64,000 bases of DNA from Gemmatimonadota bacterium (GTDB taxonomy: Bacteria; Latescibacterota; UBA2968). The notes under the pieces were generated by a model. The model saw only the letters and a program-made list of their open reading frames with translations. It had not been told where the DNA came from and ran no database searches. The translations under genes were made by a program, and so were the position numbers. Positions 1 to 8,268 of this stretch are shown here, in pieces (positions within the stretch are counted from its first letter, which is position 1; the number at the start of each line of letters is the position of its first letter). The DNA is taken from NCBI GenBank assembly GCA_026705765.1, contig JAPPAB010000104.1, positions 62,001 to 126,000 of the forward strand, given 5' to 3'.

Positions 1-657
1 CCCGAGTTCATATTTCATGCCGAGGGGCCCAAGGAGATAACAGCTCAGTTACTCGAGAAGTTTCCCCAATTTCAACTATATTATTGCGAATCTGAGGATC
101 AATTGGCTGCCTATAGTATCGCAATCCCCATCCCGTGGACCGGTCATGACGAAGACTTACCAGAAGGCTGGACACCAGCGCTGGAATTGGGCTTGAGAGA
201 AGGAATACAGGACCCTACAACTCTCTGCGCGTTGGGGGTCGATATAAGGCCAGATCGCCAGGGACAAGGGTACAGCCGAGAAATTTTGCTGGCCATGAAG
301 CACACTGCTGACTGCCATGGATTCTCATTCCTCATCGCGCCGGTACGACCGACATTCAAGGACAGATACCCGCTTACAGCAATTGACGATTACATAGCGT
401 GGAAACGAGAGGATGGGCAGCCCTTTGATCCATGGATCCGAGTACATTGGAAAATTGGAGGTCGGATTGCACGGGCGGCACCGAAATCAATGTCTGTCCG
501 AGGTACAGTCGATGATTGGGAGAAATGGACGGACATGTCCTTCCCAACATCGGGAGAATACGTCGTTCCAGGAGCACTGGCACTTGTCTCAATTGACCGA
601 GAAAACAACTGTGGCTATCACGAAGAACCCAATGTGTGGATTATACATGACGTGTGA
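1..657 (+). CDS. GNAT-family N-acetyltransferase-like protein, 5' end outside window
   Basis: The reading frame is open from the first base, so the gene begins upstream of the window; the first in-frame candidate start inside it (TTG at 103) has no convincing ribosome site. The segment VDIRPDRQGQGYSREILLAMK looks like motif A of GNAT acetyltransferases, the acetyl-CoA pyrophosphate loop (V-x-P-x-x-R/Q-x-G-x-G). The C-terminal half (after about residue 150 of the visible part) has no motif I recognise and is rich in Trp and charged residues. The acceptor substrate cannot be told. Family assignment rests on one motif plus the general alpha/beta pattern. Confidence 0.6.
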   Translation, partial: PEFIFHAEGPKEITAQLLEKFPQFQLYYCESEDQLAAYSIAIPIPWTGHDEDLPEGWTPALELGLREGIQDPTTLCALGVDIRPDRQGQGYSREILLAMKHTADCHGFSFLIAPVRPTFKDRYPLTAIDDYIAWKREDGQPFDPWIRVHWKIGGRIARAAPKSMSVRGTVDDWEKWTDMSFPTSGEYVVPGALALVSIDRENNCGYHEEPNVWIIHDV

Positions 658-678
658 GCATGTCAATTGAAACTTTAA

Positions 679-1323
679 ATGAATAAAAGCAAAATTATAC
701 CATTCTATGGATCGGAAAATCGCCATCTATTTGAGATTGAACGGCGATGTATGGATAAAGATGGCGTCGTCATTGAGTACCTCGATAAAATCTTGCCTTC
801 TGGCCTGGTGATTGACATTGGAGCGGGAAATGGATATACGGCAGCTTCGCTAACCAGAAATAATAGAAAGGTTATACCCTATGAGCCGTCCAATAATATG
901 ATTGATCGAAATCAAGCCCTACCCTGGGTCAGAGGTATTGCACAGGAGCTTCCTTTCCGATCGAACTCTTTTGAGGGAGCCTATGCTACATGGGCGTATT
1001 TTTTCCCTGCTATAGGATATGGAAAAGAGGGATTAGAGGAATTGATCAGAGTAATCAAGCCTCAAGGTCCGATCTGCATTGTAGATAATGCAGGAGATGA
1101 CGAATTCTGTGGTCTTTTTGAGCGCGATATTTCCAGTGATTCATCCTGGTGGTATAAGAGAGGTTTTGAGAGTCATATTTTGGAGACCAGTTTTAAGTTT
1201 GACTCCATAGAGGAAGCCCAGGAGCTTCTGTCATTTTATTGGACGCTCAACGGGCGCAAACCAGGTAGCGAAGTAGATATCGAGATTGAGTATAAAGTGG
1301 TAGTTTTCATAGGAAAAAAATGA
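679..1323 (+). CDS. class I SAM-dependent methyltransferase
   Basis: 214 residues. SAM-binding motif I is VIDIGAGNGYTA near residue 45, followed by a motif II-like acidic strand end (PYEPS) and a motif IV region (FEGAYATWAYFFP), the pattern of a Rossmann-fold class I methyltransferase of the Methyltransf_11/25 kind. The substrate is unknown. There is no clear Shine-Dalgarno sequence before the ATG. Its TGA stop overlaps the ATG of the following small gene (ATGA at 1320-1323), so the two are probably translationally coupled. Confidence 0.75.
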   Translation: MNKSKIIPFYGSENRHLFEIERRCMDKDGVVIEYLDKILPSGLVIDIGAGNGYTAASLTRNNRKVIPYEPSNNMIDRNQALPWVRGIAQELPFRSNSFEGAYATWAYFFPAIGYGKEGLEELIRVIKPQGPICIVDNAGDDEFCGLFERDISSDSSWWYKRGFESHILETSFKFDSIEEAQELLSFYWTLNGRKPGSEVDIEIEYKVVVFIGKK

Positions 1324-1541
1324 CCCCACTTCTTCAAAAGGCTTTTGAGAGAGCCACCAAACTTCCACAAGAGAAACAGGATCAATTTGCGCGTTTCCTG
1401 ATGGCCGAACTTGAGTCGGATCAGCGATGGGCTGAGTTGTTTAGCCGTCCTGAGTCCGAGGATTTACTGGAGTGGTTGGCCGATGAAGCCATTGTAGCAC
1501 ACAGGGCAGGACGGACACTACCTCTCAACGTTAATGTGTGA
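1320..1541 (+). CDS. small antitoxin-like protein without an adjacent toxin
   Basis: 73 residues, coupled to the methyltransferase by ATGA. The composition and the pattern KLPQEKQDQFARFLMAELES followed by a short acidic stretch and RAGRTLPL resemble the small helical antitoxin-like proteins often found immediately before RelE/ParE or PIN toxins in bacteria. No toxin gene follows: the next gene is a flavin-binding oxidase-like protein. It may be a solitary remnant or may act alone. Resemblance is from memory of the family and was not checked by search. Confidence 0.55.
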   Translation: MTPLLQKAFERATKLPQEKQDQFARFLMAELESDQRWAELFSRPESEDLLEWLADEAIVAHRAGRTLPLNVNV

Positions 1542-1572
1542 AATACCGTCGCTAAAAGGAGACATACGCGAA

Positions 1573-2079
1573 ATGGCAACACAATATACTTCTATAACAG
1601 ATGAGCAAGCTGCGCTAATCAAGAACGCTCCCCTATTCTTTGTAGCGACAGCCGATCCAAATTTGGAAAACGGACTTGATGGAACAGGTGCTGTAAATTT
1701 GTCGCCAAAGGGAGGTACACCCTTACATATTCTCACGCCAAATCGCGTTGCTTATCTCGACTATCCCGGCAGTGGGAATGAGACAGCGCGTCATGCGGTC
1801 TCTGGAGGACCAATCACGATCATGGTGTGCTCCTTTGAGGAAGGTGATGCGGGCATTGTTCGACTCTATGGACATGCACGGATCGTTGAGCTTGACGACT
1901 CGCCTCTCGCACGTAAGATGCTCAAAAGACCTGCTCAAGAATTGAAGAAACCTCGGCAAGTGATTGAAGTGAACATTAAAAAAACGCAAACGAGTTGTGG
2001 CTACGGAGTTCCAATCATGGCTCTGGTCAGAGACCGCCGTGTGGCTGACCGCGGACGAAAATATAAAGGTCCGAGATAG
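1573..2079 (+). CDS. pyridoxamine 5'-phosphate oxidase-like FMN-binding protein
   Basis: 168 residues from the ATG at 1573, chosen because AAAGGAGA lies upstream; an in-frame ATG at 1534 overlaps the previous gene. The N-terminal part (ITDEQAALIKNAPLFFVATAD, then GTGAVNLSPKGG) matches the split-barrel flavin-reductase/PNPOx-like family, with the strand-turn NLSPKG typical of these small FMN proteins. YLDYPGSGNETARHA fits the loop that carries the flavin phosphate contacts. The protein ends in a basic tail. It probably reduces or oxidises a small molecule with FMN; the substrate is unknown. Confidence 0.75.
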   Translation: MATQYTSITDEQAALIKNAPLFFVATADPNLENGLDGTGAVNLSPKGGTPLHILTPNRVAYLDYPGSGNETARHAVSGGPITIMVCSFEEGDAGIVRLYGHARIVELDDSPLARKMLKRPAQELKKPRQVIEVNIKKTQTSCGYGVPIMALVRDRRVADRGRKYKGPR

Positions 2080-2098
2080 CATTTAAAAGGAGACATCC

Positions 2099-3592
2099 AT
2101 GGATTTCAAAGACGGCCTGATAGACTACGAGGCTTTCGGTGCAAAGGGCGATGGCGTCACGGATGACATGCCGGCGATCTGCGAGGCACACGCCTACGCC
2201 AACGCACATGGCCTGAGTGTCAGGACAAAGCCTGGCGCGACGTACCATCTCGGCGGCCAGGCGCTGACCGCTGTGATCGCAACCGATACCGACTGGAACA
2301 CCTCCCGTTTTACAATCGATGACACGCAGGTTGAAGACCACAAGGCGCATCTCTTTGAAGTACGCTCGCTGCTGGAACCAGAAGAACTGCAGATCGATCG
2401 GCTCACGAGAGACCAGAGGCAGGTGGATACGCGGCCGGAGCGCGACTGTCACGTCCGCGTGGAAAACGCACACAAGAGGATGTATATCCGGCGGGGTCTA
2501 AACCAGAACGACGGCGTTCCCCAGCACGACTGCTTTGTCCTGCGTCGAGACGGCTCTGTAGAGGCGGATATCGATTGGGAATACGATCTGATCACCCGGG
2601 TGGAGGCACGCCCCATTGACGAGCAGACGCTCTACCTGCGCGGCGGTGTCTTTACCACATTTGCCAACCGCGAGCACCATCCAAATGGTTACAACTACTG
2701 GAATCGAAACATTGTGATCTCCCGCTCGAATACAGAAGTCTCGAGCCTGACCCACTATGTCGTCGGCGAGACAGCCGTGGGCTGTCCCTATTCCGGATTT
2801 ATTAGCGCGCAACAGTGTGCCCACATCACACTGCGCAACTGCTTCGCCACCGGGCACAAAATCTACTCGACCATCGGCGCGGCGGGCAAGCCGGTCAGCA
2901 TGGGTACCTACGACTACAATGCGAACAACGTCGTGGGATTCACAATGATTGGATGTCGGATGAACCACATCACTGACCGCACGCGCTGGGGCGTGATCGG
3001 ATCCAACTTCTGTAAGGACATCCTGCTCGAGGACTGCCATCTCTCCAGGATGGATACGCACATGGGCGTGTCCGGCACCTATGTCATCCGTCGCTGCACC
3101 CTGGGGCATATGGGGCTAAACGCGATCGGCCGAGGCCAGCTAATAGTCGAGGATTCTACGTTGTACGGCAGCAGCCTGGTCTCCTTTCGACGCGACTATG
3201 GCAGCACCTGGGAGGGAGCGCTCAATATCCGCAACTGCCGATGGATTCCGGCTTGTGGAGACATCTGTCAGCCTCACATGATCAATGTTGCCAACGACGG
3301 CATGCACGATTTCGGATATCCCTGCTCTATGCCTGAAGAAGTCGTTATCGACGGACTGTTCGTAGATGATTCCAATACACCCGATAATTACCAGGGCATG
3401 TACTTCTTCACCGCCCCGGACGACTTCCACGATGGCGTCGAACAGGCCTCCGCGTCTGAGGAACGTCCTTTCCCATACACCCCATGCCAGCAAGTAAGGA
3501 TCCGGGGTCTGACGACTGCCAGCGGCCTGAAGCCGCGACTCTCTCCCAGTGCGACGATGACTGCCCACACGGCCGTCATTGAAGAGGAATGA
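2099..3592 (+). CDS. right-handed beta-helix protein, pectate-lyase fold
   Basis: 497 residues with AAAAGGAGA just before the ATG. The opening (DYEAFGAKGDGVTDDMPAI) is the classical N-terminal signature of pectate lyase/glycoside hydrolase 28-type and phage tailspike beta-helix proteins (Pectate_lyase_3). The middle, residues about 220-400, carries short repeating strands (ITLRNCFA, TMIGCRM, ILLEDCHL, YVIRRCTL, LIVEDSTL, LNIRNCRW) spaced as in a parallel beta-helix with stacked Cys/Asn turns. No signal peptide is visible. Likely a polysaccharide lyase or hydrolase, but the catalytic residues cannot be assigned by eye. Confidence 0.75.
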   Translation: MDFKDGLIDYEAFGAKGDGVTDDMPAICEAHAYANAHGLSVRTKPGATYHLGGQALTAVIATDTDWNTSRFTIDDTQVEDHKAHLFEVRSLLEPEELQIDRLTRDQRQVDTRPERDCHVRVENAHKRMYIRRGLNQNDGVPQHDCFVLRRDGSVEADIDWEYDLITRVEARPIDEQTLYLRGGVFTTFANREHHPNGYNYWNRNIVISRSNTEVSSLTHYVVGETAVGCPYSGFISAQQCAHITLRNCFATGHKIYSTIGAAGKPVSMGTYDYNANNVVGFTMIGCRMNHITDRTRWGVIGSNFCKDILLEDCHLSRMDTHMGVSGTYVIRRCTLGHMGLNAIGRGQLIVEDSTLYGSSLVSFRRDYGSTWEGALNIRNCRWIPACGDICQPHMINVANDGMHDFGYPCSMPEEVVIDGLFVDDSNTPDNYQGMYFFTAPDDFHDGVEQASASEERPFPYTPCQQVRIRGLTTASGLKPRLSPSATMTAHTAVIEEE

Positions 3593-3673
3593 GGGAAGGG
3601 GAACTTAAATTGATTATAGGCTTTATATGCTGACCGCACGATCAATAAACCTCTCAGAATATGAGGTAAACCA

Positions 3674-4525
3674 ATGACATATCGAAGTCTGTTTTTTATT
3701 GCGATTTGCGTGACCTATTCAGGTCTGGCATCCACGGCCTTTGCCGGCGCGTGGACCCAGAATAAGGGTGGTTATTATTTCAAGATCGGAGCTGGCTATT
3801 TGAACTCGACCAGGGATATCGATGCCAATGGCAAACAGATTCAGAAGGCAAATATGGGAGAATTGAGAGACCACAATTATTCGACCTACCTGGAATACGG
3901 CTTGCTGAACCGGCTCACACTTGTGTCGTCCGTCCCCTACAAACAGCTAAGGGATACCCGCACCCTGAGAGATCTCAATGAGGTTATTACGGGAACAGCA
4001 CTGGAGCGTCGATGGGGTTTTGGCGACATGGAGATGCGTTTGCGCTGGCTTTTGGCCAACAAGCCCGTGGTCGCATCGATTGCTGTAGGAGGCAAAATTC
4101 CGCTATGGTACGATGACGACCCCAACACGCGGGTTCCCTTGAGTTCCAAAAAGATGGATGCAGATGTTCGGATACTACTGGGCCAGTCTCTGTACCCCGC
4201 CCCGATCTATGTAACTGGAGAGGTGGGTTACCGTATCCGTGGAGGGGATTTCAGTAATGAGGGATTTTATGCTCTGGAGGCGGGGATTACAGTGGACCGA
4301 TTCCTGTTCAAAGGGTATCTTTCGGGTACTCGTACCTTCGGAACGTGCAACCCGGTTGATGAGGTGGGGCTGATCGCCGACCAGAATATCTTAAAGCTCT
4401 CCCCCGGTCTGATCTATCGTTTAACCAATTGGCTGGAACTGAGTGTGGAAATGATTCACATCGCAGCGGGCTGCAACACCACTGCGGGAAATACATTTTT
4501 GTTTGGAATAGCATTTAAAAGATAA
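3674..4525 (+). CDS. outer-membrane beta-barrel-like protein with signal peptide
   Basis: 283 residues. A signal peptide is clear (hydrophobic stretch followed by ASTAFAGA, cleavage near residue 25). The mature protein has alternating amphipathic strands with many Gly/Tyr (GGYYFKIGAGYLNST, YGLLNRLTLVSSVPYK, GITVDRFLFKGYLSGTRTFG) and ends in an aromatic-basic residue pair (FGIAFKR), as in small outer-membrane barrels of the transporter/MetA-phenol type. It is followed 27 bp later by the MsrP-like gene, so the two may share a transcript. Function unknown. Confidence 0.6.
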   Translation: MTYRSLFFIAICVTYSGLASTAFAGAWTQNKGGYYFKIGAGYLNSTRDIDANGKQIQKANMGELRDHNYSTYLEYGLLNRLTLVSSVPYKQLRDTRTLRDLNEVITGTALERRWGFGDMEMRLRWLLANKPVVASIAVGGKIPLWYDDDPNTRVPLSSKKMDADVRILLGQSLYPAPIYVTGEVGYRIRGGDFSNEGFYALEAGITVDRFLFKGYLSGTRTFGTCNPVDEVGLIADQNILKLSPGLIYRLTNWLELSVEMIHIAAGCNTTAGNTFLFGIAFKR

Positions 4526-4552
4526 GCTGGGGACCTGATCAAGGAGGTTTAT

Positions 4553-5647
4553 ATGCCAAAACGAGGTTGGGAAATACCCGAGAGAGAGGCTACATCGGAA
4601 GATGTTTATATGAACCGGCGAAAGTTTATGGTAGCCGCAGGAGGTGCTCTGGGAGCGTTAGCAGGCTGCGGACATGAGAAGATTTTTACCCCCGCTGAAA
4701 GAGCACCCACTACGCCGACTGAGGAGCCACAACAACCACAGCCACCGCAGCAACCGCAACAGCCACAACAACCTCAGGATCCACAGCAACCGCCACAACC
4801 GCCACAGCAACCGCCGGATCCACCTCAACCACCACAACCGCCGCAGCCGCTTTACCCTGCCGGGCTCAATGATGAATTCAAGGAACTGGACCGGCCTTTA
4901 ACCGAGGAGTCAATTGCCGGATCGTACAATAATTTTTATGAATTCAGCACCAGAAAGGATCTGGTGAAGCCTCTATCGGAAAATTTCATGACAGACCCCT
5001 GGAAAGTGGAGATCAAAGGAGAGGTCCCTCAGGAAACGGCATACGATTTTGGCGATCTGGTCCGCGCTATTCCGCTGGAAGAACGGCTTTACCGCTTGCG
5101 GTGTGTAGAGGCATGGTCTATGGCAATACCATGGACCGGTTTTCCGATGAAAGCCCTCATAGATTTGGTACAACCGCTTTCTACGGCAAAATTCATCAAA
5201 ATGACAACCTTTCTGGATCCGAATCAGGCTATTGGACAGTTTAACAATCCCCAGTGGCCCTGGCCCTATGTTGAAGGGCTGACGATGGAAGAAGCGACAA
5301 ACGAACTCGCTTTTATAGCCACGGGGATTTACGGTCACGAAATGCCCAATCAGCACGGGTCGCCCATACGCCTGGTCGCGCCCTGGAAGTACGGTTTTAA
5401 GAGCATCAAATCGATCGTGAGCATTGAGTTTGTCCGCGAGCAACCGAGAACCTTCTGGAATACACTCATTCCAAGAGAATATGGCTTCTACGCCAATGTC
5501 AATCCCAAGGTCGCCCATCCCCGGTGGTCTCAAGCCCAGGAACGGTTTATCACCACCAATGCTTCGAACCCCGAAATACGTCCGACTCTGCTATTCAATG
5601 GGTATGAAAAATATGTAGAGAATTTATATCCCAACGAGCCGAGGTAA
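4553..5647 (+). CDS. msrP: MsrP (YedY)-like molybdopterin-dependent oxidoreductase with Pro/Gln linker
   Basis: 364 residues; AAGGAGGT supports the ATG at 4553. The N-terminus resembles MsrP precursors: a leader (PEREATSEDVYMN) then a twin-arginine motif RRKFM and a hydrophobic stretch ending LAGC, so the protein is probably Tat-exported and may be a lipoprotein. A 41-residue Pro/Gln/Asp linker (residues 59-99) separates the anchor from the catalytic domain. RLRCVEAWSMAIPW carries the Cys (residue 184) that binds molybdenum in this family; YGHEMPNQHGSPIRLV and KYGFKSIKSI are further family blocks. MsrP repairs oxidised methionines in periplasmic proteins with electrons from the heme membrane protein MsrQ, but no msrQ is adjacent. 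Confidence 0.85.
   Translation: MPKRGWEIPEREATSEDVYMNRRKFMVAAGGALGALAGCGHEKIFTPAERAPTTPTEEPQQPQPPQQPQQPQQPQDPQQPPQPPQQPPDPPQPPQPPQPLYPAGLNDEFKELDRPLTEESIAGSYNNFYEFSTRKDLVKPLSENFMTDPWKVEIKGEVPQETAYDFGDLVRAIPLEERLYRLRCVEAWSMAIPWTGFPMKALIDLVQPLSTAKFIKMTTFLDPNQAIGQFNNPQWPWPYVEGLTMEEATNELAFIATGIYGHEMPNQHGSPIRLVAPWKYGFKSIKSIVSIEFVREQPRTFWNTLIPREYGFYANVNPKVAHPRWSQAQERFITTNASNPEIRPTLLFNGYEKYVENLYPNEPR
4727..4849 (+). repeat. Pro/Gln-coding low-complexity tract inside the MsrP-like gene
   Basis: Forty-one consecutive codons encode only Pro, Gln and two or three Asp, built from CCA/CCG and CAA/CAG units (PQQ and QPP steps). The result is an extended, uncharged linker between the lipobox and the catalytic domain. 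Tracts like this change length easily by slippage. Confidence 0.9.
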
Positions 5648-5684
5648 CAAGAAGTGCCACAGAGAGATAGAGCATTATTCTGAT

Positions 5685-6500
5685 ATGATGGACGACCTCA
5701 CCGACATACGCGAGTTTTACAATGGAGCCTGGGACGTAGAGGCAAACAGATTGGAGCGCCACCAACTCGAAGCGGATATCACCTGGCGCTATTTGAATCT
5801 ATACCTCCCACCTCGCGGCAGACTCCTCGAAATTGGTTTCGGCACGGGATATTACACCTTTCCTCTGGCAAAACGAGGCCACCAGATCACGGCTATTGAC
5901 CTCGCCGACGAGTACGTCATCCGATGCAAAGCGAAAGCGGAAGAGCTTGGTCTCTCTGATCAAATTGATTTCCGCACTGGCGATGCGCGCCAACTGGATG
6001 GGATTCCGCGTGGCGAATTCGAAGCTGTTCTCCTTATGGGACCTCTGTATCACCTATTACTTGAAACCGATCGAACAGCAACCCTGCGGTCCGCCTACGC
6101 CTGCCTGAAACCAGGGGGCGTAATCTTTTCTGCAATGATTTCCAGATTCGGTATTCTTGGGGACCTCATCAAGGACAACCCTTCGTGGATTGAGAACCAG
6201 GAAGCGGTTTGGTCACACATAGAACAAGGCCACCGCCCCGTCAATGTCCCAAAAGGAGGCTTTCGGGGCTATTTTGTTCGGCTGGAGGAAATCACACCCA
6301 TGCATGAGCGCGCGGGATTTCGCACCCTCAAAATTGCAGGTGTCGAGCCATCTATCTCCGCAAACGACGAAAGCTATAACACGCTTAAAGGAAAGCAGAG
6401 AGACCTCTGGTTAGATCTTCTATTCGAAATCAGCGCAGAACAAAGCATGGTGGCTTCATCCAGACACATACTCTACATCGGGCAAAAGCCTGATAATTAA
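5685..6500 (+). CDS. class I SAM-dependent methyltransferase
   Basis: 271 residues starting ATGATG. SAM motif I is LLEIGFGTGYYTFPLAKRG (about residues 45-63), motif II ITAIDLAD, motif III RTGDARQLD, motif IV FEAVLLMGPLYHLL and post-motif CLKPGGVIFSAM. This is a standard methyltransferase of the UbiE/Methyltransf_25 type. The C-terminal third (MHERAGFRTLKIAGVEPS, SSRHILYIGQK) fits small-molecule methyltransferases rather than RNA methylases. It is followed 23 bp later by a P-loop kinase-like gene. Substrate unknown. Confidence 0.85.
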   Translation: MMDDLTDIREFYNGAWDVEANRLERHQLEADITWRYLNLYLPPRGRLLEIGFGTGYYTFPLAKRGHQITAIDLADEYVIRCKAKAEELGLSDQIDFRTGDARQLDGIPRGEFEAVLLMGPLYHLLLETDRTATLRSAYACLKPGGVIFSAMISRFGILGDLIKDNPSWIENQEAVWSHIEQGHRPVNVPKGGFRGYFVRLEEITPMHERAGFRTLKIAGVEPSISANDESYNTLKGKQRDLWLDLLFEISAEQSMVASSRHILYIGQKPDN

Positions 6501-6523
6501 AACAGAGGTATCGATCAGATACA

Positions 6524-6991
6524 ATGGCGACTGTTCACTTACTCTGTGGCCGACCAGGTTCGGGTAAGACCACCTTTGCTCGGGAACTTGAAAAGACTCA
6601 AAGAGCTGTGCGATACACTTATGACGAGTGGATGGTTCAACTCTACGGGAGATCGCCCGAACAATTTGAAGCACTTTTCAACCGCGTTTCCAACCTGATC
6701 TGGCGCATTGCCACGCGCAATCTCGCCCTCGGCACAGATGTCATACTCGATAAGGGATTCTGGTACAAAAGAGATCGCAAAAATACCAGGCAAGCGGCGG
6801 CGGCCATAGGAGCGGACTCAAAACTCTATTTCCTCGACGCTCCCATTGACGTACTGCGAAACCGGACCCTCACTCGTTCAAAAAACGACCAGGATTCACT
6901 TTGGATTAACAACCAGGCATTTACAGAATTCATCAATCGCTTCGAGCCACCTGGCGATGATGAAAATTTTATACTTATCCGGACCGGGTAG
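6524..6991 (+). CDS. P-loop kinase-like ATPase (AAA_33/zeta-toxin type)
   Basis: 155 residues. Walker A motif GRPGSGKTT lies at residues 8-16, followed by a hydrophobic strand ending in YDEW and, mid-protein, LGTDVILDKGFW as the Walker B-like strand. The Arg-rich segment YKRDRKNTRQAA serves as a lid in related small kinases. The family phosphorylates small molecules (for example antibiotics or nucleotide sugars) or acts in tRNA repair; nothing here tells which. There is no antitoxin next to it, so a zeta toxin is unlikely. Confidence 0.75.
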   Translation: MATVHLLCGRPGSGKTTFARELEKTQRAVRYTYDEWMVQLYGRSPEQFEALFNRVSNLIWRIATRNLALGTDVILDKGFWYKRDRKNTRQAAAAIGADSKLYFLDAPIDVLRNRTLTRSKNDQDSLWINNQAFTEFINRFEPPGDDENFILIRTG

Positions 6992-7023
6992 AAACGCCCT
7001 CGCCTAACATCTTGGAGTCAGCC

Positions 7024-8247
7024 ATGAAACTCAACCGCGACGAATTTTTGGAAACCGGCTACCTCATCATTAAGGAAGCCGTGCCACGCGACAAACTCGA
7101 ACGCGTGCGGCAGGCGTACGAAACACTCGTTGACCGCCAGCGCGAAAACTGGAAAGCCGAGCGTGCGGAAAATGATCCACCTGGAGGCGTATGGGAAACA
7201 GCGCCACAGCCTCGCCTGCAACTCTCAAGATCGCCGCTCGTCAATCAGATCGACCAGGAGACCGCGCCAGCGGTCGAAGTATGGCTCGAAGAGAACATCC
7301 GCGGAGTCAGCACAGAGCTTCTCGATATATCGGACGGAGCCGTCACAGAAATGATGATGATGTGCAACCCCGTCAGGGATCACGGACCGGCAAAGTGGCA
7401 CCGCGATCACCATCCGATCGACACAGCACCGCTTCAGGGCTATATCGACGACATCCTCGAAGGAGGCCCGCGCTACGTCCAGTGGAACATCCCGCTCTAC
7501 GACGACAGCGTCCTCTGGGTGATACCCGGCAGCCATCTGCGACTGAACACCTCCGAAGAGAACGAACTATTGTTGGCAGACCCCTGCCGCCCACTACCCA
7601 ATGGCGTACAGACACACCTCGAAGCCGGTGACGGCGTCGTCTATATCCTCCCCATCCTCCACTGGGGCAGCAACTACAGCCCAAAAATGCGACGAACCAT
7701 CCACGGTGGCTTCTCGACCCACACTTCAATCAAGGACCTCTCGTTTACCAACTACCTCTCTCCGCAGACACAGGAGGCATTCGCGCGCTGGAACAACCGC
7801 AGCGAACAGATGATGCAGCACACGGAAGACGCACTGAGGGCTATTCTTGCCAAAGATAGCACCGCGTATCTCAGCGCCCTGGACAACCTCCATCCGTGGC
7901 GGGCCGAAAAAGGTAGAATTCTGTCAACCGTATTCCTCTGCAAAGCGGCACTTGCGATTCGACTGCGAAAAGATCCCCCACTTCAGGGCATCGCCGAAGA
8001 CCTCCAGCGTCGCCTTCTGGGAACACATCCCATCACGCTCAACTGGGGATCGAAATTCGCCGAACGATTCACCTCTGGCGAAGCCCGCTTGCTCTGGGAT
8101 CGCTTCAGCCCACTCGAAGCACTGCTTCAATCGGACGAAGAACACTTTGTGCCGGGCTTTCAGTCCATCCCTATGAAGCACTATTTCAACGAAATGCCCT
8201 CGGACTACAGCACGGCGGACTTCATCGCCAGTTGGACGGAACAGTAA
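7024..8247 (+). CDS. phytanoyl-CoA dioxygenase (PhyH)-like protein
   Basis: 407 residues from the ATG at 7024 (TTGGAG upstream; a TTG at 7012 is the alternative). Fe(II)/2-oxoglutarate oxygenase features: KWHRDHHP supplies the HxD iron pair, VLWVIPGSHLRL is the following strand-turn, GDGVVYILPILHWGSN carries the distal His and RRTIHGGFS the Arg that binds 2-oxoglutarate. The C-terminal 150 residues are helical and are not part of the core fold. PhyH relatives hydroxylate unactivated carbon in diverse small molecules. This is the first of three PhyH-type genes in the window, none closely alike. Confidence 0.8.
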   Translation: MKLNRDEFLETGYLIIKEAVPRDKLERVRQAYETLVDRQRENWKAERAENDPPGGVWETAPQPRLQLSRSPLVNQIDQETAPAVEVWLEENIRGVSTELLDISDGAVTEMMMMCNPVRDHGPAKWHRDHHPIDTAPLQGYIDDILEGGPRYVQWNIPLYDDSVLWVIPGSHLRLNTSEENELLLADPCRPLPNGVQTHLEAGDGVVYILPILHWGSNYSPKMRRTIHGGFSTHTSIKDLSFTNYLSPQTQEAFARWNNRSEQMMQHTEDALRAILAKDSTAYLSALDNLHPWRAEKGRILSTVFLCKAALAIRLRKDPPLQGIAEDLQRRLLGTHPITLNWGSKFAERFTSGEARLLWDRFSPLEALLQSDEEHFVPGFQSIPMKHYFNEMPSDYSTADFIASWTEQ

Positions 8248-8268
8248 TTCCACCTCGCAGGAGACTTC

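Noticed and set aside
2498-3109. - strand open frame of 203 codons
   Set aside because: Antisense to the beta-helix gene; no ribosome site, no recognisable motif.
4727-4849. Possible CRISPR or tandem DNA repeat
   Set aside because: The repetition is of Pro/Gln codons with varied third bases inside a coding frame; there are no spacers.
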